From Sapria himalayana (lineage: Eukaryota > Streptophyta > Magnoliopsida > Malpighiales > Rafflesiaceae), in contig JAREIK010004375.1 of the NCBI GenBank assembly GCA_029783825.1, positions 1 through 64,000 on the forward strand: a stretch of DNA of 64,000 nt. Reading direction: 5' to 3'. The notes beneath the pieces are model-generated. The model made no database searches and was not told the origin of the DNA. It saw only the letters and a program-made list of their open reading frames with translations. Each line of letters begins with the position of its first letter. The stretch's first letter is position 1. The translations under genes and the position numbers were made by a program. Shown one piece after another: positions 41,301 through 54,406 of this stretch.

Positions 41301-43612
41301 GGATTACGAGTTTAAAGGTTTAAGTATTTAGGGGCTTTGGTGTTTAGGAGTTTAGAGGCTTAATTATTTAGTGGCTATTGTGTTTAAAAGTTTAGAGGTT
41401 TAAGTGTTTAGGCATTTAGGGGTCTATAAGTTTTATTTAAACAATGATATAACAAAAAAGTTATTTTTATTATTTTTTTAATTTTTGATGGTTATAACCT
41501 TTGAAAATATAATAATTTTTAAATTTTTTTCAAATGTAAATATAATATTTAGTTATAATAATCTTAATAATTATAAGTCATTTAAATTCAATATAAATAA
41601 TTACATTGCTAGATATTATAATAATGATCAAAATTAATTTAATAAACTATTATTAATAAGATAGATATTATTTAAAATACATTTGCAAAATCTAAATATA
41701 TTCAAAATCAAAGTAAAATATATTACTTAATAATAATTTTTTTAATGTTTTTCATTTTTATAACATTATATTTTTGTGATTATAAATAAATTATTTTAAT
41801 TAATTTCTCTTACTCATAATTTATTTTGGAATTTATAATTCTATAATAATAAATAATTAATTAATTAAAATAATTATTTAAAATTATAATGAATACAAAT
41901 AAATTTGAGATATATATTTATTATTCAGGATATACTGGTTTAATTGTTTAAGTATTTAGGTGTTTTTGGGTTTAGGAGTTTAGTTATTTAAGTGTTTAGA
42001 CCTTTAGTGATTTATAGTTATTATCTAAAGAATTAAAAAAAAATTTAATTTTTTGAATTTTTTAAATTTTTGAAGGTTGTAACCTTTGAAAATATAATAA
42101 TTATTAATTTTTTTAAATGTGAATATAATATTTAGTTATAATAATCTTAATAATTATATATAATGTAAACTAAATATAAATAATTTTATTAATAGATATT
42201 ATAATAATGATCAATAAATAAATTAATAAACTAGTATTAATAAGAATGATATAAATTAAAATATAATTGTAGAATCTAAATTGATTCAAAATCAAAATAA
42301 GTTATATTACTTAATAATAATTTTTTATTTTAAAAATTTTGCCTCATTTTATAAGCATATATATATTTTGATGAAAAATAAATTATTTAAATTATATCTG
42401 TCTCACTAATAATTTATTTTGTAATTAATCTTTATATAAAAATAAATTGATAAATAATTAAAAAGAATATTTAAAATTATAATGAATACTAATAAAAAAG
42501 AGATATATGATTTATTATTTAGGGTATACCTATTTAATGGTTTAAGTATTTTGTGGTTTTGGGGTTAAGGAGTTTATTGATTTATATGTTTGCACCTTTA
42601 GGTGTTTATAGGTTTTATTTAATCAATGAAATAACACAAAATTTATTCTTATGAATTTTCGTGATTTTCACAGGTTATAGCCTTTTAAAATATAATTATT
42701 TTTTAATCTTTCTAAGATATGAATATAATACTTAGTTATAATAATCTTAATAATTGTATGTGTTGTAAATTTAATATACAAAATTTTATTAATATATATT
42801 ATTATAATGATAGAAAAATAAATTAATAAACTATTAGTAATAAGATAGATATTAATTAAAATATATTTGTAAAACCTAAAATAATTAATAACCAAAGTAA
42901 ATTATATTACTAAATAAAATTTAAATTTTTAAAATTTTGTTTATTTTTATAAACTTATTTTTTTTCATAAAAAATAATATATTTTAATTATATGTCTCAC
43001 TCATTATTAATTTTGTAATTAATATTTCTATAAAAATAAGCTAAAAATAATTAAAATGAATATTTAAAATTATAAAGAATAGAAATAAAAACGAGATTTA
43101 TTATTTATTATTTAGTTTATATAGGTTTAATGGTTTAAGTATTTAAAGGTTTTTGGGGTTAAATATTCTAGATATTTAAATGATTAGGCATTTAGTTGTT
43201 TATAAGTTTTATTTAAATAATAAAATAATAAAAAAATTATTTTAGTGATTTTTTATCATTTTTGAAGGTTATAACCTTTGAAAATATAATAATTTTTAAT
43301 TTTTCTTCAAATGTAAATATAATATTTAGTTATAATAATCTTAATATTTAAAAGACATTTAAATTCAATATAAGTAATTTTATTGATAGATATTATAATA
43401 ATGATCAAAAAATAAATTAATAAACTATTATTAAATAGATTGATAGAAATTAAAATATAAATGCAAAACCTATAATGATTAAAAGTCAAAGTAAAATATA
43501 TTACTAAATGATATTTTTTTGTTTTTAAATTTTTAATTCTTTTTATAAGCTTATATTTATTTTTTGATTAAAAATAAATTATTAAAATTATATTTGTCTC
43601 ACTCTTTATTTA
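38381..43612 (-). repeat. Satellite array, reverse orientation
   Basis: Inverted array. Dyad centres near 38438 (decayed), 39022, 39590, 40173, 40922, 41496, 42080, 42677 and 43272. Read in array direction (right to left) the variants are v8 (partial), v9, v10, v11, v12, v2/5, v1, v2, v3, v1 (cut by the hAT insertion). Up to v3 this is the same order as the forward array at about 3.3-8.5 kb. The open frames at 42668-42895 and 43307-43489 (minus) are again the shared body phase of the unit, not genes. Confidence 0.93.
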
Positions 43613-43990
43613 TATTGAATTTATATGATATATAATTAGTATGATTAATATAATTATACATGGTATTCACATTTCAAAAAATTTTAAAAATTATTTTATT
43701 TTTAAAGGTTATAACCTTTGAAAATCAGATAAAATCAAAAAAAAATTTATTTTTATTATATAAATACAAACTATAAACTACTAAATGCCTAAAAACATAA
43801 ATTGCTAAACTCATAAACGACAAAACCCCTAAATTAACAATCCATTAAACCGGTATACCATATATAATAAATCATAAATCTCATTTTTATTTGTATTCAT
43901 TATAATTTTAAATATTCATTTTAATTATTTATTAGTTTATTTTTTATAGAAATTTTAATTGCAAAATAAATAAAGAGTGAGACAAATATA
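43600..43990. other. Second orientation switch (reverse to forward) at a v8 unit
   Basis: Reversed v8 text ends at gtctcactctttattt (about 43612). It is followed at once by forward text of the end of a v7 unit (tatattgaatttatatg) and a whole forward v8 unit. The v8 word aataaagagtgagac thus occurs on both sides in opposite orientation (43598-43612 reversed, 43970-43983 forward). Moving outward, both sides read v8, v9, v10, v11, v12. Spacings on the forward side are shortened by indels (474, 565, 591 against 595, 597, 584). Confidence 0.85.
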
Positions 43991-46900
43991 ATTTTAATAA
44001 TTTATTTTTAATCAAAAAATAAATAAAAGCTTATAAAAAGAAGTAAAAATTTAAAAACAAAAAATTATGATTTAGAAATATATTTTACTTTGATTTTGAA
44101 TTATTATAGGTTTTGCAGTTATATTTTAATTGCTATCAATCTTATTAATGATAGTTTATTGATTTATTTTTTGATAATTATTAGAATATTTATTAATAAA
44201 AATGTTTATTTTGAATTTATATGATATATAAATATAATGATTATTATAACTAAAATATTGTATTCACATTTAAAAAAAATTAAAAATTATTATATTTTCA
44301 AAGTTTATAACCTTTGAAAATATCAAAAAATAATAAAAATAAATGTTTTGTTATTTTATTTTTTTAATTTAACCTATAAACCACTAAATTCATAAACAAT
44401 TAAATTAGTAATTGCTATCAATCTTATTAAGAATAGTTATTATTTATTATTTGATCAATTTTATAATATCTAACAATAAAAATACTTATATTGAATTTAA
44501 ATGTCTTATAATTATTAAGATTCTTATAAATAAACATTATATTTACATTTGAAAAAAAATTTAAAAATTATTATATTTTCAAAGGTTATAACCTTCAAAA
44601 ATTATAAAAAATCACAAAAATAAATTTTTTATTATTTTATTATTTAAATAAAACTTATAAACCACTAAATGCCTAAAGATTTAAATCTCTAGACTCCTAA
44701 ATGCGAAAACCCCCTAAATACTTAAACCATTAAACCTATATAACCTAAATAATAAATAATAAATCTCATTTTTATTTGTATTCATTATAAATTTAAATAT
44801 TCATTTTAATTAATTTTTAGTTTTTTTTATAGAAATATAAATTACAATATAAATATTGAGTGAGACATATATAATTTAAATAAATTAATATCTATCTTAT
44901 TAATAATAGTTTATAAATTTATTTTTCCATCATTATAATACTGTATATTAATAAAATTGTTTATATTAAATTTACAACAAATATAATTATTAAGATTATT
45001 ATAACTAAGTATTATATTCATATCTTAGAAATATTAAAAAATAATTATATTTTAAAAGGCTATAACCTGTGAAAATCACGAAAATTCATAAGAATGAATT
45101 TTGTGTTATTTCATTGATTAAATAAAACCTATAAACACCTTAACCCCAAAACCACAAAATACTTAAACCATTAAATAGGTATACCCTAAATAATAAATCA
45201 TATATCTCTTTTTATTAGTATTCATTATAATTTTAAATATTCTTTTTAATTATTTATCAATTTATTTTTATAGAAATATAAATTACAAAATAAATTATTA
45301 GTGAGACAGATATAATTTAAATAATTTATTTTTCATCAAAAAATATATATGCTTATAAAATGAGCCAAATTTTTTAAAATAAAAAATTATTATTTAGTAA
45401 TATATCTTATTTTGATTTTGAATCATTTTAGATTCTACAATTATATTTTAATTTATATCATTCTTATTAATACTAGTTTATTAATTTATTTATTGATCAT
45501 TATTAAAATATCTATTAAGAAAATTATTTATATTTAGTGTACATTATATATAATTATTAAGATTATTATAACTAAATATTATATTCACATTTAAAAAAAC
45601 TTTAAATTATTATATTTTCAAAGGTTACAACCATCAAAAATTAAAAAAATTCAAAAAATTAAATTTTTTGTTTTTTAATTCTTTAGATAATAACTATAAA
45701 TCACTAAAGGTCTAAACGCTTAAATCACTAAACTCCTAATCCCAAAAACACCTAAATACTTAAACAATTAAACCTAGTATATACTGAATAATAAATAATA
45801 ATTCTCAATTTTATTTGTATTCATTATAATTTTTAATAATCATTTTAATTATTTATTAGTTTATTATTATAGAATTATAAATTCCAAAATAAATTATGAG
45901 TAAGACAAATTAATTTAACTAATTTATTTATAATAACAAAAATATAAAGTTATAAAAAAGCAAAAGATTAAAAAAATTATTATTAAGTAATATATTTTAC
46001 TTTGATTTTGAATAAATTTTGATTTTGCAAATATATTTTAAATAATATCTATCTTATTAATAATAGTTTATTAAATTTTTTTTCAACATTATTACAATAT
46101 CTAGCAATGTAATTTTTTATATTGAATTTAAATGACTTATAATTATTAAGATTATTATAACTAAATATTATATTTACATTTGAAAAAAATTTAAAAATTA
46201 TTATATTTTCAAAGGTTATAACCTTCAAAAATTAAAAAAAATAATAAAAAAATATTTTTTGTTATATCATTGTTTAAATAAAACCTATATACAACTAAAT
46301 GCCTAAACACTCAAACCTCTAAACTTCTGAACACAAAAGCCCCTAAATACTTAATCCTTTAAGCTTGTAAACCATAAATATAATTTAAATAATTTATTAA
46401 AATATTAATTACAAAATAAATTATGAGTGATACAAATATAATTTAAATAATTTATTTTTCATCAAAAAAAAAAATATAAACTTATAAAAAGAAGCAAAAA
46501 CTAAAAAAAATTTATTTAGTAATAAATTTTACTTGGATTTTGAATATTTTTAGGTTATGCAATTATATTTTAATTTATATCTATCATATTAATAATATCA
46601 TATTAATTTATTTTTTGATAATTGATATAATATCTATCAATAAAATTATTTATATTTAGTTTATATTATATATAATTTATTTTTACTAAATATTGTATTT
46701 ACATTTTTAAAAAATTTTAAAATTATTATATTTTCAAAGGATATAACCTATAAATTTAAAAATTATTATTACATTTTCAAAGGAAAATGTAAAAAAATAT
46801 CAAAAATAATTTTTTTGTTATTTCATTATTTAAATAAAACCTATAAACCACTAAATGCCTAAAAACATAAATCGCTAAAATCATAAATGAAAAAACCTAT

Positions 46901-48886
46901 AATTACTTAAAATAGTAACCTGGTATACATTAATAATAATTCATAAATCTCATTTGATTTTTTATTTAGTATATTATAAAATTTTTATTTTAATTATTTA
47001 TCAGTTTATTTTTATAGAAATATTAATTATAAAATAAATTATTAGTGAGACAGATCTAATTAAAATAATTTATTTTTCATCAAAAAATATATATATCCTT
47101 ATAAAAAGAGGCAAAATTTTATAAACAACAATTTATTATTTAGTTATATATTTTATTTTTATTTTGAATCATTTTAGATTTTGCAATTTTATTTTAATTT
47201 ATATCATTCTTATTAATAATAGTTTATTAATTTTTTATTGATCATTATTATAATATCTATTAATAAAATTATTTATATTGAGTTTACATTATATATAATT
47301 ATTATGATTATTATTACTGAATATTATATTAACATTTAAAAAAAATTTAAAATTATTATACTTTCAAAGGATATAACTTTCAAAAATTAAAAAAATCAAA
47401 AAATTAAATTTTTTATTTTTTAATTCTTTAAATAAAAACTATAAATCACTAAAGGGCTAAACACTTAAATCACTAAACCACAAAACACCAAAATACTTAA
47501 ACCATTAAACTGGTATATCCTGAATAATAAATAATAAATCTTTATTTTATGTGTATTCATTATAATTTTAAATATTCATTTTAATTATTTATTAGTTTAT
47601 TTTTATAGAATTATAAATTAAAATTTAATTATGAGGAAGACAAATATAATTTAAATAATTTATTTTTAATAACAAAAAATATAAACTTATAAAAAGAAGT
47701 AAAACATTAAAGAAAGTATTATTTTGTAATATATTTTACTTTGATTTTGAATAAATTTTCATTTTGCAAATATATTTAAAATAATATCTATCTTATTAAT
47801 AATAGTTTATTAATTTATTTTTTGATCATTAATATAATATATTTCAATATAATTGTTTATATTGAATTTACATGATATATAATTATTAAGATTATCATAT
47901 TTAAATATAGTATTCACACAAAAAAAATTTAAAAATTGTTATATTTTCAAAGTTTATAAATTTGAAAAATTAGAAAAAATAACGAAAATAATTTTTTTAT
48001 ATTATTGTTTAAATAAAACTTATAAACAATTAAATGCCTAAATACATAAATCTCTAAACTCCTAAACCCCGAAGCCCCTAAATACCTAAACCTTTAAACT
48101 CGTAAACCTTAAATATAATTTAAATAATTTATAGAAATATTAATTACAAAATAAATTATGAGTGACAAATATTATTTAAATAATATATTTTTCAACAAAA
48201 AAAATACAAGCTTATAAAATGATGCAAAAACTTAAAAAAAATTATTATTTAGTAATAAATTTTACTTTGATTTTGAATCATTTTAGGTTTTTTAATTATA
48301 TTTTAATTTATATCTATCATATTAATAATAGTTTATTAATTTATTTTTTGATAATTGATATAATATTATCAAAAAAATTATTTATATTAGTTTATATTAT
48401 ATATAATTATAATAATTATTATTACCAAATATTGTATTCACATTTTTAAAAAATTTTAAAATTATTATATTTTCAAATGTTATGACTAACAAATTTGAAA
48501 AAATATCAAAAATAAATTTTTTGTTATTTCATTATTTAAATAAAAGCTATAACCCATTAAATGCATAAATATTTAAATCAATAACTTCTAAATCTCGAAA
48601 ACCCTAAATAGATAAATTTTTTAAACAGGTATATCCTAAATAATAAATAATAAATCCCATTTTTTATTTTTTTCATTATAATTTTAAAAATTCATTTTAA
48701 TTATTTATTTGTTTATTTTTATATAAATATAAATTCGAAAATAAATTATAAGTTAGACAAATAAGTTTTATATAAATTATTTTTCAACAAAAAAATATAG
48801 ATAAACTTATTAAAAGAAGAAAAAAATTAAAAACAAAAAATTATTATATAGTAATATATTTTTATTTATTTATGAATCATTTTAGG
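43613..48886 (+). repeat. Satellite array, forward orientation
   Basis: Dyad centres near 43712, 44307, 44588, 45062, 45627, 46218, 46765 (rearranged), 47373, 47957 and 48482. Variants: v8, a short v1/v8 chimera of about 280 bp, v9 (with an internal deletion near 44880), v10, v11, v12, v2, v3, v4, v5 (interrupted by L2). The run from v2 at 46.77 kb onward parallels v2, v3, v4, v5, v6, v7, v8-with-LTR at 11.4-15.6 kb. The frame 48219-48449 is satellite body. Confidence 0.93.
46769..46792. repeat. Rearranged unit boundary forming a perfect 9-bp hairpin
   Basis: The normal dyad is broken into two partial copies (about 46735-46792). The second now reads ttacatttt, then caaagg, then aaaatgtaa: perfect 9-bp arms with a 6-nt loop. 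The boundary thus lost the usual central symmetry but regained a different short one. Confidence 0.7.
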
Positions 48887-49449
48887 TGTTGAGTAATCGC
48901 GCTTCCACGGGTAGTGAGATTAAGAACAGAAAACACAGAAACAACACAGAAACGAGAAATATATATTTCCCAATCCACAAACATCCACGACAGAATCAAA
49001 ACGAGAAAAAACAACACTGTAAATAATGTGGTTCGCTAGTCGCTCAGTACGACTAGCTACCTCCACCAGAAAATATTTATGCGTTACAGATTAAAACCAA
49101 GAAATGTATGTCTTACAGTATGCAGCACGGAAATCGTGAAAAATTGCGCAGAGAAAGAGAGGAGAAGAGACGATGAATAGTTCAACCGGGTCAAAAACAG
49201 CCACCCGAAAAATAAATAGAAATGTTTTTATACAGAAAATAAACAGCCAGTTCATTTAACCGAAGCGGGTCGGATCATGGACCGGGCCAGGCTCTGCTCC
49301 AAAAATTTCAACCCCCTGACCGGACAGCGGGACCTCCATTATTGTGCTACTGCTGCATCCCCGAGCTTTTAATATTTCATTTCCTGCACTTACATAAAAA
49401 TATTAAAATAGATTATTAAGTTAAAACAAATTACATATACAGCATTAGG
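48882..49449 (+). mobile_element. Solo-LTR-like element L2 with TTAGG target duplication
   Basis: Element 48887-49444 (558 bp) begins TGTTGAGTAATCGCG and ends tacagca. It is flanked by ttagg on both sides (48882-48886 and 49445-49449). Joining the flanks restores the v5 text cattttaggttttgtaatt exactly. It is collinear with L1 and L3 through shared words such as acagaatcaaaa, cgctcagtacgactagcta, cttacagtatgcagcac, tcggatcatg, caggctctgctcc and gacctcc-ttattgtgctac. TG...CA ends, 5-bp duplication and length fit a solo LTR left by recombination of a full retrotransposon. No internal domain or primer-binding site is present. The corresponding v5 unit in the left duplicate (13106-13644) has no insertion. 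Confidence 0.85.
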
Positions 49450-50849
49450 TTTTGTAATTATATTTTAATTGATATCTAACTTAATAATAAAAAATTATTA
49501 ATTTATTTTTTGATCATTATTAGAATATTTATCAATAAAAATATTTTTATGATATATAGATTTAATAATTATTATAACTAAATATTGTATTCACTTTTGA
49601 AAAAAAATTTAAATTTATTATATTTTCAAAGATTATAACCTTTGAACATGTGAAAAAACAAAATATATATATATTATTTCATTGTTTAAATAAAACCTAT
49701 AAATCACTAAATGTATAAACACTTAAATCACTAAACTACAAAATCATGATACCCTTATATAGATAATCGTTTAAATGCGCATACCCTAAATAATAATTAA
49801 TAAATCTCATTTTTATTTGTTTTCATTATAATTTAAAAAATTCATTTTGATTGTTAAGATTTTTCTTTATATATATACTAATTATAAAATAAATTATGAG
49901 TTAAAAATATAATTTATAAAAATTAATTTTCATCAAAAAATAGATAAGCTTATAAAAAGAATAAAAATTTAAAAACAAATAATTATTATTAACTAATATA
50001 TTTTGCTTTGCTTTTGAATGATTTTAGGTTTTTAAGTAATATCAATCGTATTCATAATAGATTTTTAATTTATTTTTTGATAATTATTAGAATATTTATC
50101 AATAAAAATGTTTATATTGAATTTATATGATATATAATTATTATGATTATTATAAATAAATATTCTATTCACTTATGAAAAAAATTTAAAAATTATTATA
50201 TTTTCAAAGGTTTTAATCTTAAAAAATGAGAAAGAAGACCAAAAATAAATTTTTTGTAATTTCTTTTTTAAATAAAACCTATAGACCATTAAATGCTTAC
50301 TTACTTAAATCAGTACCTCATAAAACCCGAAACCCCTAAATACATAAACCTTATAACAAATGTATACTACTTTATAAACAATAAATCTCAATTTTATTTC
50401 TATTTATTATTATTTTAAATATTCATTTTAATTATTTATATTTTAATTTTTTAGAAAAATTCATTACAAAATAAATTTCGAGTGAGTCAGATATTAATAA
50501 AATAATTTATTTTTAATCATAAAAAAATATAAGCTTATAAAAAGATAGAAAAATTTAAAATTTAAATATTATTATTTAGTAATATATTTTTATTTGATTT
50601 TGAATCATTTTGTATTATGTAAATATTTTTCAATTAATATTTATATTATTAATAATAGTTTATTATTTTAATTTTTGATCATTATTATAATATCTATCAT
50701 TAAAATTATTTATATTGAATTTATAATATATATAATTAATAAGATTAATATAATTATACATGGTATTCACATTTCAAAAGATTTTAAAACTTATTTTATT
50801 TTTAATGGTTATAACCTTAGAAAATCTAAAAAAATCAAAAAAAAAATTT
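49445..50849 (+). repeat. Satellite array, forward orientation, between L2 and L3
   Basis: Rest of v5, then dyads near 49636 (v6), 50213 (v7) and 50812 (v8). The v8 unit is cut soon after its dyad, where L3 begins without its 5' end. No gene is visible. The frame at 50675-50953 runs from satellite into L3 and is not a gene. Confidence 0.92.
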
Positions 50850-51410
50850 CTTATACGGTAGTAAGATTGAGATACAAAAACATAGAAACAACAGAAAACA
50901 AGCAATATATATATTCCAATTCAGCAACCATCCATGATAGAATCAAAAAATGAGAATTAAATACCAAAAATAAATTGGTTCGCTAGTTGCTCAGTACGAC
51001 TAGCTAAATCCACCAAAAAAGCTTATGCGTTATAGATTAAAGCAATAGAAATGTCTTATAGTATTTAGCACATAGAATTGTCGCAAGAAATCACACATAG
51101 AGAAGAAAGAGAGAGACGATGAACAGTTCCACATGTCCAAAAATAGCCACCAAAAAAAAATTACGAAATATTTTATATTAAAATTTCTCTCGGGTCATTT
51201 TACCGGAGCGGTTCGGATCATGTGATGGGTCAGCCTCTGTTCCAATTTCGGCCCATTGTCCGGTCACGAGACCTCCGTTATTGTGCTACTGCTGCATCCT
51301 CGGACTCTTAATATTTCTTTTCCTGCACTTACATGAAAATATTAAGAAAGAAAAAATATTTGGTTATACAAATAGTTTATCAATAAATAAATTACATATA
51401 CAGCAATAAT
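50850..51410 (+). mobile_element. Solo-LTR-like element L3, 5'-truncated, same insertion as L1
   Basis: Collinear with L1 from its cttccacgg-like word (here cttatacgg) to the 3' end tacagca at 51405, followed by the same ataat (51406-51410) and the same v8 text aaatcttaaatc. The first 17 or so bases, the left target copy and about 140 bp of v8 satellite are deleted. The identical insertion point and shared flank on the right show L1 and L3 descend from one insertion that was later duplicated with its array. No coding sequence. Confidence 0.82.
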
Positions 51411-54356
51411 AAATCTTAAATCATATTTTAATTTGTACTCATTATAATTTTAAATATTAATTTTAAATATTTATTAGTTTATTTTTTATATAAATAATAA
51501 TTACAAAATAAATAATTAGTCAGACAAATATAATATCAATAATTTACTTTTAATAAAAAAAATATTACTTATAAAAAGATGAAAAATTTAAAAACAAAAA
51601 ATTATTATTTAGTAATAAATTATACTTTGATTTTGATTCATTTTAGGTTTTGTAATTATATTTTAATTATTATCTATCATATTAATAATAGTTTATTAAT
51701 TTATTTTTTGATAATTGATATCATATCTATCAATAAAATTATTTATAATTAGTGTAAATTATATATAATTATAATGATTATTATTACTAAATATTTAATT
51801 CACATTTAAAAAATAAATTTGAGATTATTATATTTTCAAATGTTATAAACTTTGAAAATGTGAAAAAATAACAAAAATAATTTTTTTGTTATTTCATTTT
51901 TAAATTAATTTTATAAACCACTAAATGCCTATATACTTAAATCAATAACTCCTAAATCATGAAAACCCTAAATAGATAATCATTTTAAACCAGTATAGCT
52001 TAAATAATAAATAAAAAATCTCAATATTATTTTTTTCATTATAATTTAAAATATTCATCTTAATTATTTATTAGTTTATTTTTATATAATTATTAATTAC
52101 AGAATAAATTGAGTTAGTCAAATATATTTTATATAATTATTTTTCATCAAAAAAATATACATAAACTTTTTAAAAGAAAAAATTCAAAACAAAAAATATT
52201 ATATAGTAATAAATTTTGCTTTATTTCTAAATCATTTTAGGTTTTGTAATTATATTTAAATTGATATCTATCTTATTAATAATAGATTATTAATTTATTC
52301 TTTGATTATTATTAAAATATTTACCAATAAAAATCTTTATATTGAATTTATATGATATATAATTATAATGATTATTATAACTAAATATAGTATTCACTTT
52401 TGAAAAAAATTTAAAAATTATTATATTTTCAAAGGTTATAACTTTTAAAAATATCAAAAAATAAAAAAATTAATTTTTTTATATTTTTTGTAAATAACAC
52501 CTATAAACCACTAAATGCATACACATTAAATCAGTAAACTTCTAAACCCCATAATGCCAAAATACATAAATTATTAAACCGCTATATACTACTTAATAAT
52601 TAATAAATCTAATTTTTAATTCTATTTATTATAATTTTAAATATTCATTTTAATTATTTATTAGTATATTTATATAGAAATATTTATTACAAAATAAATT
52701 ATGTGTGCGACAAATATAATTTAAAAAATATATATTCTTATAAAAGAATTAAAAATTTAAAAATTAAATATTATTATTCAGTAATATATTTTTCTTTAAT
52801 TTTGAATCAATTTGGGTGTTGTAAATATTTTTTAATTAATATCTATCATTTTATTAATAGTTTATTAATTTAATTTTTGATCATTATTATATAATCTATC
52901 AATAAAATTGTTTATATTGAATTAATATGATATATAATTATTAAAATTATTATAACTAAATATTATATTCATATTTCAAAAAATTATAAATATTATTATA
53001 TTTTCAAAGGTTATAACATATGAAAAAGATAACACATTATAGAAACTTTTTTTGTTATTTTATTTTCTAAATAAAACCTATAAACCACTAAAAGCCTAAA
53101 AACATAAATTGCTAAACTCCTAAATGACAAAACCTCTAAATACTTATTCCATTAAACTGATATAGATTAATAATAAATTAAAAATCTCATTTTAATTTTT
53201 ATTCAGTATAATTTTAAATTTTTATTTTAATTATTTATCAGTTTATTTTATAGAAATATTAATTACAAAATAAATTATTTGTTAGACAAAAATAATTTAT
53301 ATAAATTAATTTTCATAAAGAAAATATTGATAATCTTTTTAAAAGAAAAAAAATTTTCAAAAGAACAAATTATTATATAGTAATATATTTTGATTTCTTC
53401 GGAATCATTTTAAGTTTTTTTATTATATTTTAATTGATATCTATCTTATTAATAAAAGATTATTAATTTATTTTTTGATCATTTTTAGAATATTTATCAA
53501 TAATATTATTTATATTTAATTTATATGATATATAAATATAATGATTATTATAACTAAATATTGAATTCTCATTAGAAAAAAAATTTTATAATTTTTATAT
53601 TTTCAAATGTTATAACCTTTGAAAATATCAAAAAATAATAAAAATAAATATTTTGTTATTTTAATTTTTAAATAAAACCTATAAACCACTAAATGCATAC
53701 ACAGTAAAATCAGTAAACTCTGAAGGCCCATAATGCCAATATACATAAACCATTAAACTGCTATATACTACTTTATAATTAAGAAATCTAATTTTAATTT
53801 CAATTTATTATTATTTTATATATTTATTTTAATTATTTATAAGTTTATTTTATAGAAATATTTATTACAAAATAAATTATTAGTGCGACAAATATAATTT
53901 AAATAATTTATTTTTAATCAAAAAAAACATATACACTTATAAAAGAAGTAAAATTTTAAAAATTAAAAATTATTATCCATTGATATTTTTTACTTTAATT
54001 TTGAATCAAATTAGGTTTTGTAAATATTTTTTAATTAATATCTATCTTACTATTAATAGTTTATTAATTTAATTTTTGATCATTATTATAATATCTATCA
54101 ATAAAATTGTTTATATTGAATTTATATGATATATAATTATTAAAATTATTATAAATAAATATTGTATTCACATTTCAAAAAATTGTAAATATTATTATAT
54201 ATTCAAAGGTTATAACGTATGAAATTGACAAAAATTCTAGAAACTTTTTTTGTTATTTTCTTTTCTAAATAAAACCTATAAACCACTAAAAGCCTAAAAA
54301 CATAAATTGCTAAACTCCTAAATGACAAAACCTCTAAATACTTATTCCATTAAATG
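51406..54356 (+). repeat. Satellite array, forward orientation
   Basis: v8 tail passing into a v4-like tail (as after L1), then dyads near 51846 (v5), 52438 (v1), 53013 (v2/5), 53612 (v1) and 54212 (v2, cut at ttattccattaaatg). The order copies 15.6-18.5 kb. At the right edge the v2 word aatgacaaaa occurs both in the unit and across the junction with the hAT half, a possible microhomology. Confidence 0.92.
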
Positions 54357-54406
54357 ACAAAAAGCATAATATTTGATGACTGAAGAGAACCCCAATATTT
54401 GTTGAA
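54357..54406 (-). repeat. 50-bp segment shared by both hAT halves (copy 2)
   Basis: Reverse complement matches 36767-36816 with one mismatch. On this strand it encodes the end of the 5' half of the transposase (KFNKYWG). Confidence 0.85.

Noticed and set aside
31839..43612. A single simple inversion of 11.8 kb
   Set aside because: Both edges show mirrored variant order (v4/v4 and v8/v8), and the hAT halves require a breakpoint at 54357, outside the reversed domain. More than one event is needed.
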